The notes: generated from the sequence alone by a model not told the origin. A DNA stretch of 64,000 nt from Cochleicola gelatinilyticus (GCF_001637325.1 NZ_LRXL01000052.1:62001-126000), one strand, 5' to 3'; positions 1-9,517 are shown, counted from the first letter of the stretch. Numbers and translations are program-made.

Positions 1-123
1 TCTAGTTTCGATGGAAATAGGGTACTGGGAACCTTTAGTTTTACAGGGTACAATTTGGACGATACCAGTGATACGGTTGCAGTTACTAACGGTTCTTTCA
101 ATATGCAGGTAGTGGAACAATAA
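1..123 (+). CDS. C-terminal end of a probable Bacteroidota lipoprotein (partial)
   Basis: The window opens inside a reading frame in frame 1, which runs 40 codons to TAA at 121-123. The visible part contains SFTGYNLDDT and VTNGSFNMQV, an alternating beta-strand pattern. It resembles the last strands of small secreted or lipoprotein beta-domains common in flavobacteria (DUF6252-like). That comparison is from memory and weak. The N-terminus, signal and start are outside the window. A strong terminator follows at 166-202, so this is the end of a transcription unit. Confidence 0.55.
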   Translation, partial: SSFDGNRVLGTFSFTGYNLDDTSDTVAVTNGSFNMQVVEQ

Positions 124-165
124 ACTCAATACAAGCAACCAAATAGATCAATACTAACTAACCGA

Positions 166-202
166 AACCGGAACCTTCTTATACATGGTGCCGGTTTTTT
201 TT
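166..202 (+). terminator. Intrinsic terminator after the first partial gene
   Basis: AACCGG at 166-171 pairs with CCGGTT at 191-196, and ACC 173-175 pairs with GGT 187-189 across one mismatch. A run of eight T follows. The rest of 124-293 is AT-rich leader for the next gene with no further structure that I can see. Confidence 0.8.
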
Positions 203-293
203 GAATCCTAAGGAGTTAAATACGTCAACTGTCGTATTGAATGTTGTTTCATTTTCCTACAACTTTGATATAACTAAATAAATCAACACACTT

Positions 294-2165
294 ATGAAAA
301 CTAGCATCCTAAAATCTCTGCTACTCGTTGTTACCTGTATGGTAATGGATGGCACTACAGCACAAAAAGCCGAAACTCCCGACTTTCGTTACGATGTAGG
401 AGCGAAAATTAATGAAATGACCTTGACGCAAGGCGGAACAATGGTTGTTGCAACCAACGACGGTTTGGTGGGAATTAAACCTGGATCCAATACGTTGTTA
501 TTTAATTTTACAGAGTACGGCCGCGTGAAACCTGAAGAACTTACGTATGTTCCTAATGCTCCGTATGTAATTGTAGCGCAAGGTGGGTTTGCTAATCTTA
601 CCGCAAAGAAATCGGTGATCGACTACATATCAGGGAAAACTCTTTTTAATACCGAAAGCAATGGCTGGAAAATTGCCTACACCTGTGATGTAATGATGCC
701 TCAAAACAAACTTGTGGTAAGTGGTCAACGAACTTCTAAGGAAAAATATGCTACTCAGGTTGCTGTCTATGATCTAAATACAGGCAAGGAAGATTACCGG
801 TTCAACCTGGGAGACCCAGATCGGGTAGGCATCGCAAAAGTATATGAGGTAACGGGACGGCCGTTGCTGCTAAAGGAGCATCTTATTGTACCTACAAACC
901 AAGGTATGATCGCTAAAAAAGCACAAACTGGAGAGGTGTTGTGGGAGAATAAAATTAAAGGAGTAAGTTGGATGGTTGCCGATGCCTCTGAAAAAGAATT
1001 GTATGCATTCGAATCGGTTAATCAAGGAAAAAACACGCGAATACACAAAATTGGAACCAGTGGTAATGAATTATGGGAAGACGATCATAAAGTAAAAGGA
1101 ACCATTGCCAATTTCGAAATACTTCCTAATGGGATTGCTGTGGTTAGCAATACAGATGATGGAGGAAGCGGAAGTGTGTTTGCGGCAAAAAATGAATCTA
1201 ACATTGCTTTTTTAAGTGCGGCCAATGGAGAAGACTTATGGGACAAAGCTCCTAAAACAAAAGGATATGTACAGCATTTTTATGTTATGGATGACGGAAT
1301 TCTCTTTGGAATTTATCAAGGAGGAATTAATAAGATTTCATTTAGTGGAGAAACGCTATTTAAAAAACCACTAAAAACTGGAGAAAATATTCTTACTATG
1401 GCAAATACTCCGCAAGGACTTATTTACATTACTTCGGAAGATGCCAATATTGTGAATCTGTCGACTGGAGAGCAAGTATGGGAAAAACCACTAAAGTATA
1501 GAAGAGCGTCCGCTGTGAGTTCTGCTTTCGATAAAGCGAACAACCGCTATCTTATTAGTGCTGACGACGAGTTATTCACTGTAGATGCCACTTCTGGTGT
1601 TGTAAGTACACTAGCCGAATCTAAATTTGACGGAAAAGAAAACCCTGCTCATGTGGAGGTAAGAACAAATGGAATTCTTTTAACCAGCGACCAAAACCTT
1701 ATGATGCTTGATTGGTCCGGGAATAAAACATGGCACGAGTATTACCGTGCTCCGGGTAAAAGTGCCCTTGGTGCTATTATCGCTGGAGTATCGGCAGTAG
1801 CGACAGCAGCTACATCGGCAGCCGCCTTTAACGCTGCGAACCAGAATCGAAACAAATTGGGGAATTATACCGATCGGGGAGAACGTTATGCAGATCTCGG
1901 TGTAGGAATGGCAGCTGCAACAGGAGCCTCGATCTCTGAAATGCTAAGGCGATTTAAAGCGACTGCCGCTACCGAAAATTCACAATTTATTCTTACCAAG
2001 TTGGATGACGGTGTTGGATTAATAAAAATAAATAAAGACCAAGGTGCAAAGGAAAAAGAGATTGTTTTAAAAGATAAAAAACCAGAATATGAAGTCGATG
2101 AAATAGGGGGAATTCTATATTACAAAGCAGATGCCAATTCAATTTTTGCCTACGACCTCAATTAA
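294..2165 (+). CDS. Exported PQQ-like beta-propeller repeat protein
   Basis: A 623-residue protein starting at ATG 294 with a signal peptide of about 23 residues ending at TAQ. The body is a series of short beta-repeats with WD/PQQ-like turns (GEVLWENKI, NGEDLWDKA, TGEQVWEKP), so a PQQ-like beta-propeller fold is likely. No PQQ-dehydrogenase catalytic motif is visible, so binding or scaffolding is more likely than catalysis. Around residues 497-560 there is an Ala/Gly-rich, weakly hydrophobic stretch that interrupts the repeats and could contact membrane. Terminators on both sides make it a single-gene unit. The substrate or partner cannot be inferred. Confidence 0.7.
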   Translation: MKTSILKSLLLVVTCMVMDGTTAQKAETPDFRYDVGAKINEMTLTQGGTMVVATNDGLVGIKPGSNTLLFNFTEYGRVKPEELTYVPNAPYVIVAQGGFANLTAKKSVIDYISGKTLFNTESNGWKIAYTCDVMMPQNKLVVSGQRTSKEKYATQVAVYDLNTGKEDYRFNLGDPDRVGIAKVYEVTGRPLLLKEHLIVPTNQGMIAKKAQTGEVLWENKIKGVSWMVADASEKELYAFESVNQGKNTRIHKIGTSGNELWEDDHKVKGTIANFEILPNGIAVVSNTDDGGSGSVFAAKNESNIAFLSAANGEDLWDKAPKTKGYVQHFYVMDDGILFGIYQGGINKISFSGETLFKKPLKTGENILTMANTPQGLIYITSEDANIVNLSTGEQVWEKPLKYRRASAVSSAFDKANNRYLISADDELFTVDATSGVVSTLAESKFDGKENPAHVEVRTNGILLTSDQNLMMLDWSGNKTWHEYYRAPGKSALGAIIAGVSAVATAATSAAAFNAANQNRNKLGNYTDRGERYADLGVGMAAATGASISEMLRRFKATAATENSQFILTKLDDGVGLIKINKDQGAKEKEIVLKDKKPEYEVDEIGGILYYKADANSIFAYDLN

Positions 2166-2178
2166 ATTTAAATGAATG

Positions 2179-2242
2179 CTATGTAAATGAAGTGAGGAGC
2201 GTTTACATAGTTGAAACCCTATAGTTAGGCTATGGGGTTTTT
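2179..2242 (+). terminator. Inverted repeat followed by an intrinsic terminator
   Basis: A perfect 9-bp inverted repeat (CTATGTAAA 2179-2187, TTTACATAG 2202-2210) is followed by a second hairpin. In that hairpin AACCCTATAG (2215-2224) pairs with CTATGGGGTT (2230-2239), and T residues run to 2242. The second hairpin is the likely terminator of the propeller gene. The role of the first is unknown. Confidence 0.7.
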
Positions 2243-2275
2243 GTTATTTTAAGTACATTCGTTACTCAATCCTAG

Positions 2276-4225
2276 ATGCTTATGAGATTAGTATTGTTCT
2301 GTTTTATGGTATTTGTTTCTTCTGTTGTCTTCGGGCAGAATAAAGAGAAGTCGATCGATAGCTTGCTACAAGTGGCAGAAAAAAGCAACGATTCTACTCG
2401 CTTACGAATTTATAATAAAGTAAGCTTTTACTACATTTTTAATGCTCCTGAAACGGCAAAAAAATTGTTAGAGAAGGGAATTGAGGAAGCAGCTTTACAA
2501 AACAACTATTTCTCGGAAGCGGAATTAACAAACACGTATGGAATCTATTACGATGTGAGAGGACAATCGGATTCTGCACGTTATTATTTTGAAAAAGCCT
2601 ATGACTTAAGCGCTAGAAACAATCAAGATATTATTACGGTGATGGTAATTAATAATTTAGGGATGTTTCACTGGAACAAGGGCCAGTACCAAGAAGCACT
2701 CGATTATTTTTTTAAAGCACTTAAAATGAACAATGAGATGTCCAAAGCTGGGAAAGATGGTACGTATCTCAATAACATAGGGCTTATCTATCAAGAAATG
2801 GGGCTTACCGATAAAGCACTCGAATATCATTACAAGGCACTCTCAAACCGTAGAAAGAATAATGCGGTTTCAGAGATTCCCGTATCGTTAAATAATATAG
2901 GTATAAATTTAACTGAAAAAAAGAAGTATACAGAAGCAGAAAAAGCCCTGAATGAAGGTATAGAATTAGCAAGAGAGGCCAATGAACTCGGAGTCTATTA
3001 CAATTTATTAAGTAGCTTAAGTAATGTATACGTTCGTACCAACCAGACACAGAAAGCCATTCCAATTTTAGAAGAATCATTCGAAGGAAGAAGTAAGAAT
3101 AATATTGATCGACGTGCTAATCTTCATGCCATTGTAAACCTAATTCAAATATTTACAAACGAAAGGGATGCATTAAATACCTTTAAATATATTAAAGAGG
3201 GAGAAACCTATCGTAACGAATTTCCGGAACTCACCAATGCTTCTGCAAATTTTTACGAAGCTTCTGCTAAAGCCTACTATGCTTTTAACGATGTTGAAAA
3301 TGGAGCGCGCTATCTTTCTGAAACTTTGAGGGCCAAAGACAGTATTTTTTCCCATGAAAATGCGAGTAACATTGCAACTTTAGAGACAAAATTTAATTTT
3401 TCAGAAAAAGAACGGATGTTGGCCGAAACGAGAGCCAATCTTGCAGAGCGTGAATTGCAAGTGCGTAATAAGAATCTACTTATTTATGGAGGAATTGCAT
3501 TACTAATGCTGCTGGGGTTATTGGGGTATCTATTGTTTAAGCACCAACAAAATAAGCATCGGCAGCTTCAGAAAGAAGCGGAACTTAAAACTGCGCTCGC
3601 ACGCATCGAAACGCAAAACAGATTACAGGAACAACGCCTTCGTATTTCCAGAGATCTTCATGACAATATCGGGGCACAACTCACTTTTATTATTTCTTCA
3701 ATCGATAGTTTAAAATACAAATTGCAGGATGCTTCCGAAGCTACCATTACCAAGTTATCGGGAATTAGTGCATTCACAAAAAGTACCATCTATGAATTGC
3801 GAGATACCATTTGGGCGATGAATAAAAACACCATCGCTTTAGAAGATCTTCAAGTGCGCATTTCAAATTTTATAGACAATGCACGGGACGCCTCCCAGCA
3901 TATTTCGTTTCAATTTAAAGGGCTTACTAAATATGATAAAGAAATTACTTTTGCTTCGGTAGAAGGAATGAACCTGTATCGAATTATTCAGGAAGGAGTG
4001 AACAATGCATTAAAACACGCAAATGCTACACAAATTTCGGTCTCGTTGACTCAAGAAAATGAGACCTATATTTTAAAAATTACCGATGATGGTATTGGTT
4101 TTTCCAGTGCTAAAGAAGATGGCAACGGACTGCATAATATTCGAAAAAGGGTAAATGAATTAGGCGGTAGTTTTACTATTGCTTCAGAAAAGGAAAAAGG
4201 GACGACACTCAAAGTTCAGTTTTAA
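2276..4225 (+). CDS. TPR-containing sensor histidine kinase (HisKA_3 / LuxR-system type)
   Basis: A 649-residue membrane sensor. It has an N-terminal signal or anchor segment (residues 1-20), tetratricopeptide repeats over about 35-340 (for example NNLGMFHWNKGQYQEALDYF), a coiled coil, and one transmembrane helix near 400-420. The HisKA_3 dimerisation domain carries RDLHDNIG with the phospho-acceptor His462. A C-terminal HATPase_c follows (EGVNNALKHA N-box, DDGIGF G1 box). The sensor part is presumably periplasmic and the kinase cytoplasmic. The LuxR-type response regulator at 4657-5310 is the obvious partner. ATG 2276 and the next ATG at 2282 are both possible starts. The signal sensed is unknown. 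Confidence 0.88.
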   Translation: MLMRLVLFCFMVFVSSVVFGQNKEKSIDSLLQVAEKSNDSTRLRIYNKVSFYYIFNAPETAKKLLEKGIEEAALQNNYFSEAELTNTYGIYYDVRGQSDSARYYFEKAYDLSARNNQDIITVMVINNLGMFHWNKGQYQEALDYFFKALKMNNEMSKAGKDGTYLNNIGLIYQEMGLTDKALEYHYKALSNRRKNNAVSEIPVSLNNIGINLTEKKKYTEAEKALNEGIELAREANELGVYYNLLSSLSNVYVRTNQTQKAIPILEESFEGRSKNNIDRRANLHAIVNLIQIFTNERDALNTFKYIKEGETYRNEFPELTNASANFYEASAKAYYAFNDVENGARYLSETLRAKDSIFSHENASNIATLETKFNFSEKERMLAETRANLAERELQVRNKNLLIYGGIALLMLLGLLGYLLFKHQQNKHRQLQKEAELKTALARIETQNRLQEQRLRISRDLHDNIGAQLTFIISSIDSLKYKLQDASEATITKLSGISAFTKSTIYELRDTIWAMNKNTIALEDLQVRISNFIDNARDASQHISFQFKGLTKYDKEITFASVEGMNLYRIIQEGVNNALKHANATQISVSLTQENETYILKITDDGIGFSSAKEDGNGLHNIRKRVNELGGSFTIASEKEKGTTLKVQF

Positions 4226-4287
4226 AGAAGTACGACAAGTGCCTTATTTTTTTTTCGAAGCTTCCGTTGTACCTTGTTTATTTAGGA

Positions 4288-4545
4288 ATGCGTATGAGTA
4301 CTAATATAGCTATAGGAGGAATCTTTTTTATTACAGCCTTTTTGTTGGTATGGGTTTTCAGAAATATTTCTGAAACGAATAAAAAGAAACATCAAAAGGT
4401 GACAGAATTACTTTATTCTGAAATCACAAGGCACCGAGAACAGATCACTATTCGGAATTTAGGCTTAAATACGTACGATTTACAAAAGCACAACTTGTCT
4501 GAAGCACTTCAAGTACAAGAGGTTAATTGCCTTTATGAAACGTAA
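4288..4545 (+). CDS. Small single-pass membrane protein of unknown function
   Basis: An 85-residue reading frame from ATG 4288. ATG 4294 and an upstream TTG at 4267 are also possible starts. One clear transmembrane helix (about IGGIFFITAFLLVWVF) is followed by a basic, Lys/Arg-rich cytoplasmic tail of about 60 residues. It lies between the histidine kinase and its response regulator on the same strand, so it may be an accessory of that two-component system. I do not recognise a family, and expression is not certain. Confidence 0.45.
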   Translation: MRMSTNIAIGGIFFITAFLLVWVFRNISETNKKKHQKVTELLYSEITRHREQITIRNLGLNTYDLQKHNLSEALQVQEVNCLYET

Positions 4546-4656
4546 CAATGTCGGTATGTTTGTACCTAGAAACGTAGTTAAAAATGAATACGACATATGC
4601 CGTATAGCTGTTGCGTTAATTTTGATTATTTTTAAGGGAACTAGCAACAACCTTTT

Positions 4657-5310
4657 ATGACACCGTTTAAAATTGCCATTGTAGATGATAATTCTTTTTT
4701 AATTCAGGCAATTAAAGAAAAACTCTCCTTTTTTGACGATCTTACTGTAAAGCATACCTCATTAAATGGCAGTGAATTATTAGCGAAATTAGCCGAAAGT
4801 CACCATATCGACCTTATTTTAATGGATATTGAAATGCCCATACTTAATGGCATTGAAACAACACAGATTGTAAAACATAAGTTTCCACAAATTAAGATCA
4901 TTATGCTTACAGCTTTCGATAATGATGAACACATTTTTAATGCAATCAAGGCAGGAGCAGATGGATACCTTCTTAAAGAGATTGATCCGCCAGTATTACA
5001 CCAAGGCATTTTGGAAACACTACATGGAGGCGCAGCGATGAATCCTTCAATAGCTCTAAAAACATTAAAATTACTTCGCAATCCTATTGGGATCGAACAC
5101 CATCACGATCTAGAAGACGTTTCTTTATCGAAACGTGAAGTGGAAGTCTTAGAACAATTAAGCACAGGGTTGCCTTATACGGCTATTGCAGAGAACCTTT
5201 TTATTTCGCCGAGTACAGTTCGAAAACATATTGAAAACACGTATAAAAAGCTACAAGTACACAGTAAGATTGAGGCGGTTCAAAAAGCGAAACGATACAA
5301 TATTATTTAG
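4657..5310 (+). CDS. NarL/FixJ-type response regulator
   Basis: A 217-residue two-domain regulator. The N-terminal receiver (about 5-122) has acidic residues VDDN, the phospho-acceptor Asp57 in LILMDIEMP, the conserved Thr in MLTAFD and the Lys in LLKE. The C-terminal LuxR-type helix-turn-helix (about 148-210) carries LSKREVEVLEQLS and the recognition helix segment SPSTVRKHIENTYKKL. The length is typical of the family. It sits downstream of the HisKA_3 kinase at 2276-4225, the kinase class that pairs with this regulator type, so phosphotransfer between them is likely. The regulon is not evident. Confidence 0.9.
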   Translation: MTPFKIAIVDDNSFLIQAIKEKLSFFDDLTVKHTSLNGSELLAKLAESHHIDLILMDIEMPILNGIETTQIVKHKFPQIKIIMLTAFDNDEHIFNAIKAGADGYLLKEIDPPVLHQGILETLHGGAAMNPSIALKTLKLLRNPIGIEHHHDLEDVSLSKREVEVLEQLSTGLPYTAIAENLFISPSTVRKHIENTYKKLQVHSKIEAVQKAKRYNII

Positions 5311-5433
5311 TAGCTTCAATATCTTACCCACTTTTTCGTTATACCTATAGACTTTACTGTTAAACTCTTCTAAAACAGTTGCTATTCCGAAAAACTACGC
5401 CTTAATTTTACGAATTAATTTAAATTATAAACT

Positions 5434-6342
5434 ATGAAACTTACCTGGCTATTTGCCCTTTTAATTATTGTAACCTCTTGTAAAAGTGATGACGATGGAG
5501 CTCCTGTTGTAAACGAACCCACAACTGCTGGAATGTCGTATGCTCTAAGCGACCAAGATTTTACAACAACTTATAATACATTACGTAGTGCATTACAAAG
5601 TAATCCTAATATTTCAATTATTGCAGAAGTAAATCATAAGTCTAATGCACAGAGCATAGGAGACGATCTTCGCAATACTCGCATTATCTTTTTTGGAAAT
5701 CCAGCTTTGGGAACATCGCTGATGCAGGTAAATCAATTAGCAGGTTTAGACTTACCACAAAAAATGTTGGTGTATCAAGATGCGCAGAACAATGTTTTTA
5801 TTGGATATAATTCTACAGCTTACCTATCGTCTCGATATAATGTTGGAGCTGCTCCAACACTTCAGCAGATTAGTACTGCATTAAGCAATTTTGCGGGAAG
5901 TGCTACAAATGGTATAGTTTCTGAAAATTCAAGCAGCGGAATTACTTTTCGTCAAGGTACCGTTACCATTGTAAGTCAGAACGATTTTAGTACAACGTAC
6001 AGCAACCTTCGTAATGCCATTGTTGATAATGGAGATCTTACCTTAGTACGCGAACTAGACCACCAATTAAATGCACAGTCTGTAGGAGAAGAATTAGATC
6101 CAACTCGGGTAATCATTTTTGGAAATCCTAACTTAGGAACACCCTTAATGAAAGCATCACAAACTACCGCATTAGATCTTCCGCAGAAAATGTTAGTGTG
6201 GCAAGAAGAAGACGGAACGGTAAATATTTCTTACAACGATCCAGAATATTTAGAATTACGTCATAACATTCAAGGACAATCGCAAGTAGTTGCTACAATT
6301 AGTAGCGCTTTAGCAGGTTTAGCGGTAGACGCAGCCAACTAA
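5434..6342 (+). CDS. Lipoprotein with two tandem DUF302 domains
   Basis: A 302-residue protein with a lipoprotein signal (IIVTSC, Cys16) followed by an acidic Asp-rich linker. Two homologous units follow, roughly residues 40-150 and 180-290. Each shows the same series: DFxTTYxxLRxA, then NAQSxGxxL, FGNPxLGTxLM, LDLPQKMLVxQ and a closing Y-x-Y/LxxRxN segment. These are DUF302 hallmarks. DUF302 proteins are small and usually single-domain. Their function is not established, though a ligand-binding fold is assumed. Its stop overlaps the end of the convergent amidase gene. Internal duplication is the main peculiarity. Confidence 0.8.
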   Translation: MKLTWLFALLIIVTSCKSDDDGAPVVNEPTTAGMSYALSDQDFTTTYNTLRSALQSNPNISIIAEVNHKSNAQSIGDDLRNTRIIFFGNPALGTSLMQVNQLAGLDLPQKMLVYQDAQNNVFIGYNSTAYLSSRYNVGAAPTLQQISTALSNFAGSATNGIVSENSSSGITFRQGTVTIVSQNDFSTTYSNLRNAIVDNGDLTLVRELDHQLNAQSVGEELDPTRVIIFGNPNLGTPLMKASQTTALDLPQKMLVWQEEDGTVNISYNDPEYLELRHNIQGQSQVVATISSALAGLAVDAAN

Positions 6343-8009
6343 TACTTATATTCATTCGGAGTTTTCCGCACAGGATTCGCCTTTTCGAAAGCATATCCTA
6401 GTTGTAATAAATTCCATTCAGAATCGGGAGTACCTATCAACGTTAACGAGATAGGTTCTCCCGATTTTTTATACCCCATCGGTACCGTAAGACACGGGTG
6501 CAACCCAACAGCTGCATACCCTGCATGGTAATTATTTATAGATAAGATAGCGTCGAGGTTGTATTTCACCATCGGTTCTTGAAAAAATTTGGTTCCGTTC
6601 TCATGCAACGTCTGTTTCAATTTCTGAAAGTCTTCATTAGCGGTGGTATCTTTTATAATTCCATCGAAAATCCCTTGGTTATATGGCATGTAGCGAATAC
6701 TGTCTTTGCTATTAAATTTCATCACTTCTGAAAGATTACTCACTATCACATTATCTGAAGCATATTTCGATAAATAAACAGGAAGATCTTCTTTCATTTC
6801 CAAATTGAGCAAGGTTAAAAAACCATCCATAGGAAGTTGAGCCGCATCGAACAGTAACACATCTGCACCTGCCGCTTTTATTTTTTCTACAGTGGCGTTG
6901 TAGATCGAATCGCTAAGCAGTCCTTTTAGTACTCCCAGTCGTTTTCCTTTTAATGTGCCTTGTTGTAAAGCAGCAACATTAGAATAGGGTGTTTTAGAAG
7001 TTTTGCTTGAAGCGTCTTCAGGATCGTTTCCCTTCATGGCGTCTAAAACTATTGCATTATCAACCACATTTCGGGTCATAGGGCCGGGCGTGTCGAGGGT
7101 GTGCGATATAGGAACAATCCCCGAACGACTTAACAGTCCGACAGTAGGTTTTAAGCCCACCAAAGAGTTCTGACTCGAAGGCGACAAAATAGAACCAGAG
7201 GTTTCTGTACCTATAGCAGCAACCGCATAATTAGCAGCAATGGATGTACCACTACCCGAGCTGCTTCCGCCGGTTTCAAATATTTTTCTTCCGTAGGGAT
7301 TAAGAGTTTGTCCTCCAACAGCACTATAGCCTACGGGACATCCATTGCAAAAGAAATAAGCCCATTCGCTGAGGTTTACTTTACCTAAAATAAGGGCGCC
7401 GTTTTTCTTTAATTGTTGCACCAAAAAGGCATCTTCTTTGGGCTGGTTCTCTTGCAACACTACAGCTCCGGCAGTGGTGCGCATGTTCGATGTATTAATG
7501 TTATCCTTCAGTAAGATCGGCATGCCGTAAATGGGGTGCATGTTGTTTGATTTATTGATGTCTTTTTCTCTAGCTTCCTCCAAAATATTCGGATTTAAAG
7601 CAACGATGGTGTGTAGGGTTTTAGCGGGATCGAGTTCGTAGTGGTAAATTCGTTTCAGAAAAAATAGTGTAAGTTCTTCGTAGGTAAATGCACCTTCCGT
7701 AATGTGTTTTTGAAGTGTTGGGATATTTTGTTCTAGAATGAGAGGGCGTAAGGTGGTGTAGCGTTCTTCAGAAAAATTTTGTACTTCGGAAGCTAATTTC
7801 TGAAAGACTTTATTTTTATCTAAAAATTTAGACTGAATAGCTTTAAACTTCATGCGGTCCAGTTCGTGTTCTTGCTGTTTTTCGATTTCTGAAACTTCAT
7901 CTTGAGGTGTCCAAAGCACAGCTGTTTCTTTTTCTTGTGCATTATTATTACACGAACAAAATAAAAATAGTAAAACAAGTGAAACGAGATAAGGGTGCTT
8001 AGACTTCAT
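6339..8009 (-). CDS. Amidase-signature family hydrolase, lipoprotein
   Basis: A 556-residue protein with a lipoprotein signal (LLFLFCSC) at its N-terminus, so it is probably anchored outside the cytoplasm. The amidase-signature core is intact: the catalytic Lys in LLKDNIN, the Gly/Ser loop GGSSSGSGTSIAA with the cis-Ser, and the nucleophile Ser region GTETSGSILSPSSQN. It resembles the large secreted amidases annotated near glutamyl-tRNA amidotransferase subunit A, but export and the missing gatB/gatC rule out that role. The substrate is probably an extracytoplasmic amide or peptide. It is transcribed after metK, separated by a terminator, and ends 4 bp inside the convergent DUF302 gene. Confidence 0.87.
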   Translation of the reverse strand: MKSKHPYLVSLVLLFLFCSCNNNAQEKETAVLWTPQDEVSEIEKQQEHELDRMKFKAIQSKFLDKNKVFQKLASEVQNFSEERYTTLRPLILEQNIPTLQKHITEGAFTYEELTLFFLKRIYHYELDPAKTLHTIVALNPNILEEAREKDINKSNNMHPIYGMPILLKDNINTSNMRTTAGAVVLQENQPKEDAFLVQQLKKNGALILGKVNLSEWAYFFCNGCPVGYSAVGGQTLNPYGRKIFETGGSSSGSGTSIAANYAVAAIGTETSGSILSPSSQNSLVGLKPTVGLLSRSGIVPISHTLDTPGPMTRNVVDNAIVLDAMKGNDPEDASSKTSKTPYSNVAALQQGTLKGKRLGVLKGLLSDSIYNATVEKIKAAGADVLLFDAAQLPMDGFLTLLNLEMKEDLPVYLSKYASDNVIVSNLSEVMKFNSKDSIRYMPYNQGIFDGIIKDTTANEDFQKLKQTLHENGTKFFQEPMVKYNLDAILSINNYHAGYAAVGLHPCLTVPMGYKKSGEPISLTLIGTPDSEWNLLQLGYAFEKANPVRKTPNEYKY

Positions 8010-8032
8010 ACGATTTGAATTTCTATAAAAGT

Positions 8033-8065
8033 AAAAAAACCATTCCGAAAGTTCAGAATGGTTTT
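8033..8065 (-). terminator. Terminator of metK
   Basis: AAAACCATTC (8036-8045) pairs perfectly with GAATGGTTTT (8056-8065) around a 10-nt loop. On the minus strand the stem is followed by seven T (8033-8039). It ends metK transcription before the amidase gene. Confidence 0.85.
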
Positions 8066-8093
8066 ACTATAAGATTTTGGGTAGAAAATGTAA

Positions 8094-9347
8094 TTACAAT
8101 TTAAAGGCTTCTTTTACTTTGTCAACATAATCCAATTTTTCCCACGTAAACAGTTCTACTTCTCTTTCGATAACCCCATTATATGGACTTTCGAAGATTT
8201 TTGTAACCGTTTCAGGAATTCGCCCCATGTGTCCGTAGGCAGCAGTTTCTACATAGATTGGATTTCGTAATTTCAATCTTTTTTCGATGGCTGCTGGACG
8301 CATATCGAATAATTTCGCTACAATCTTCGCAATTTCACCATCGGTAAGCGATACGTGTGAAGTTCCGTGTGTGTTTACTAGAATTGAAGTTGGTTCTACC
8401 ACTCCAATGGCGTACGAAACTTGCACAAGAATCTCGTCTGCTACACCAGCTGCGACTAAATTTTTTGCGATATGTCTCGAAGCATAGGCGGCACTGCGAT
8501 CTACTTTACTAGGATCTTTTCCGCTAAAGGCACCTCCACCATGAGCGCCTTTTCCACCGTAAGTATCTACGATGATCTTTCTTCCGGTAAGTCCAGTGTC
8601 ACCGTGAGGGCCACCAATTACGAATTTTCCAGTGGGATTAATATGATATACTATATCGTTAGTGAATAATTTTTGAACATACTCAGGAAGTTGTGCTTTT
8701 ACCTTCGGAATTAAAATCTCTAAGATGTCTTTTTTAATTTTTGCAAGCATCGCCTCATCTTCATCGAACTCGTCGTGTTGTGTAGACAAAACGATCGAAA
8801 CAATTTTTTGAGGAATATTGTCGTCACTGTATTCAATGGTTACTTGACTTTTAGAGTCGGGGCGTAGGTATGGAATTTCATCCTCTGCTCTGCGTAATTT
8901 GGCTAATTCTATTAAAATAGTGTGCGAAATCTCCAAGGCAAGTGGCATGAAATTTTCGGTTTCTTTGGTTGCATAACCAAACATCATTCCTTGGTCACCT
9001 GCTCCTTGCTCTTCCTTATCTTCGCGATCTACTCCTTGATTAATGTCTTGAGATTGTTCGTGAATTAACGAAATAACACCACAAGAATCACCACTAAATT
9101 TATAGGCACCTTTTGTGTATCCAATTTTGTTAACAACATCTCTTGCGATGGTTTGAACATCGAGATACGTGTCACTCTTTACTTCTCCAGCAAGTACCAC
9201 TTGACCCGTAGTAACTAGCGTTTCACATGCTACTTTCGATTCGGGATCGAAGGCTAAAAAATGATCTAATAAGGCGTCACTAATTTGATCTGCAACTTTA
9301 TCTGGGTGTCCTTCAGAAACACTTTCTGAAGTAAATAAATAGGCCAT
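8094..9347 (-). CDS. metK: S-adenosylmethionine synthase MetK
   Basis: A 417-residue enzyme that makes S-adenosylmethionine from methionine and ATP in the cytoplasm. The N-terminus [17 protein letters not shown] contains the conserved GHPDK motif. Downstream come the metal and ATP motifs [12 protein letters not shown] and the glycine-rich [19 protein letters not shown] loop, in the usual order and at near-typical length (a little longer than the E. coli enzyme). ATG 9347 is fixed by the family N-terminus. A SAM-II riboswitch lies in its leader (9409-9505) with a -7 promoter box at 9518-9525, so the gene is likely repressed by its own product. Confidence 0.97.
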   Translation of the reverse strand: MAYLFTSESVSEGHPDKVADQISDALLDHFLAFDPESKVACETLVTTGQVVLAGEVKSDTYLDVQTIARDVVNKIGYTKGAYKFSGDSCGVISLIHEQSQDINQGVDREDKEEQGAGDQGMMFGYATKETENFMPLALEISHTILIELAKLRRAEDEIPYLRPDSKSQVTIEYSDDNIPQKIVSIVLSTQHDEFDEDEAMLAKIKKDILEILIPKVKAQLPEYVQKLFTNDIVYHINPTGKFVIGGPHGDTGLTGRKIIVDTYGGKGAHGGGAFSGKDPSKVDRSAAYASRHIAKNLVAAGVADEILVQVSYAIGVVEPTSILVNTHGTSHVSLTDGEIAKIVAKLFDMRPAAIEKRLKLRNPIYVETAAYGHMGRIPETVTKIFESPYNGVIEREVELFTWEKLDYVDKVKEAFKL

Positions 9348-9408
9348 AGCTAATTTTTAATTCTTAATTATAGGGGTCGATTTGACGAAAGCGTCTAAGG
9401 AAGTTATT

Positions 9409-9505
9409 ACTGCCTTTAGCATTTTTTAACCCTCGAAACTATAAGGATTTCTTCATTGACAGTGCCAAATCGGAAGAGGTTGCAATCAGTCAAATCTTTC
9501 CTCTT
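9409..9505 (-). ncRNA. SAM-II riboswitch in the metK leader
   Basis: Read on the minus strand. P1 pairs AAGAGG (9505-9500) with CCTCTT (9479-9474). The loop holds the class motif GATTTGACTGATTGCAA (9496-9480). The 3' strand AATGCTAAAGGCAGT (9423-9409) closes the pseudoknot: ACTG (9490-9487) pairs with CAGT (9412-9409), and GCA (9483-9481) pairs with TGC (9421-9419). This arrangement and the GATTT...ATTGC...GCTAAA residues are those of SAM-II (SAM-alpha). About 50 nt are inserted between P1 and the pseudoknot strand, matching SAM-II variants with an extra stem. The aptamer ends about 60 nt before the metK ATG, farther than in classical SAM-II leaders. Confidence 0.82.
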
Positions 9506-9517
9506 TTATGTAAGGGG

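Noticed and set aside
2179-2210. 9-bp inverted repeat as a regulator site for the histidine kinase gene
   Set aside because: It lies just upstream of a terminator hairpin and between the stop codon and that terminator, so it is more likely part of the 3' end of the upstream transcript.
4267-4287. TTG start for the small membrane protein
   Set aside because: ATG codons at 4288 and 4294 lie closer to the membrane helix and give a more usual short N-terminus.
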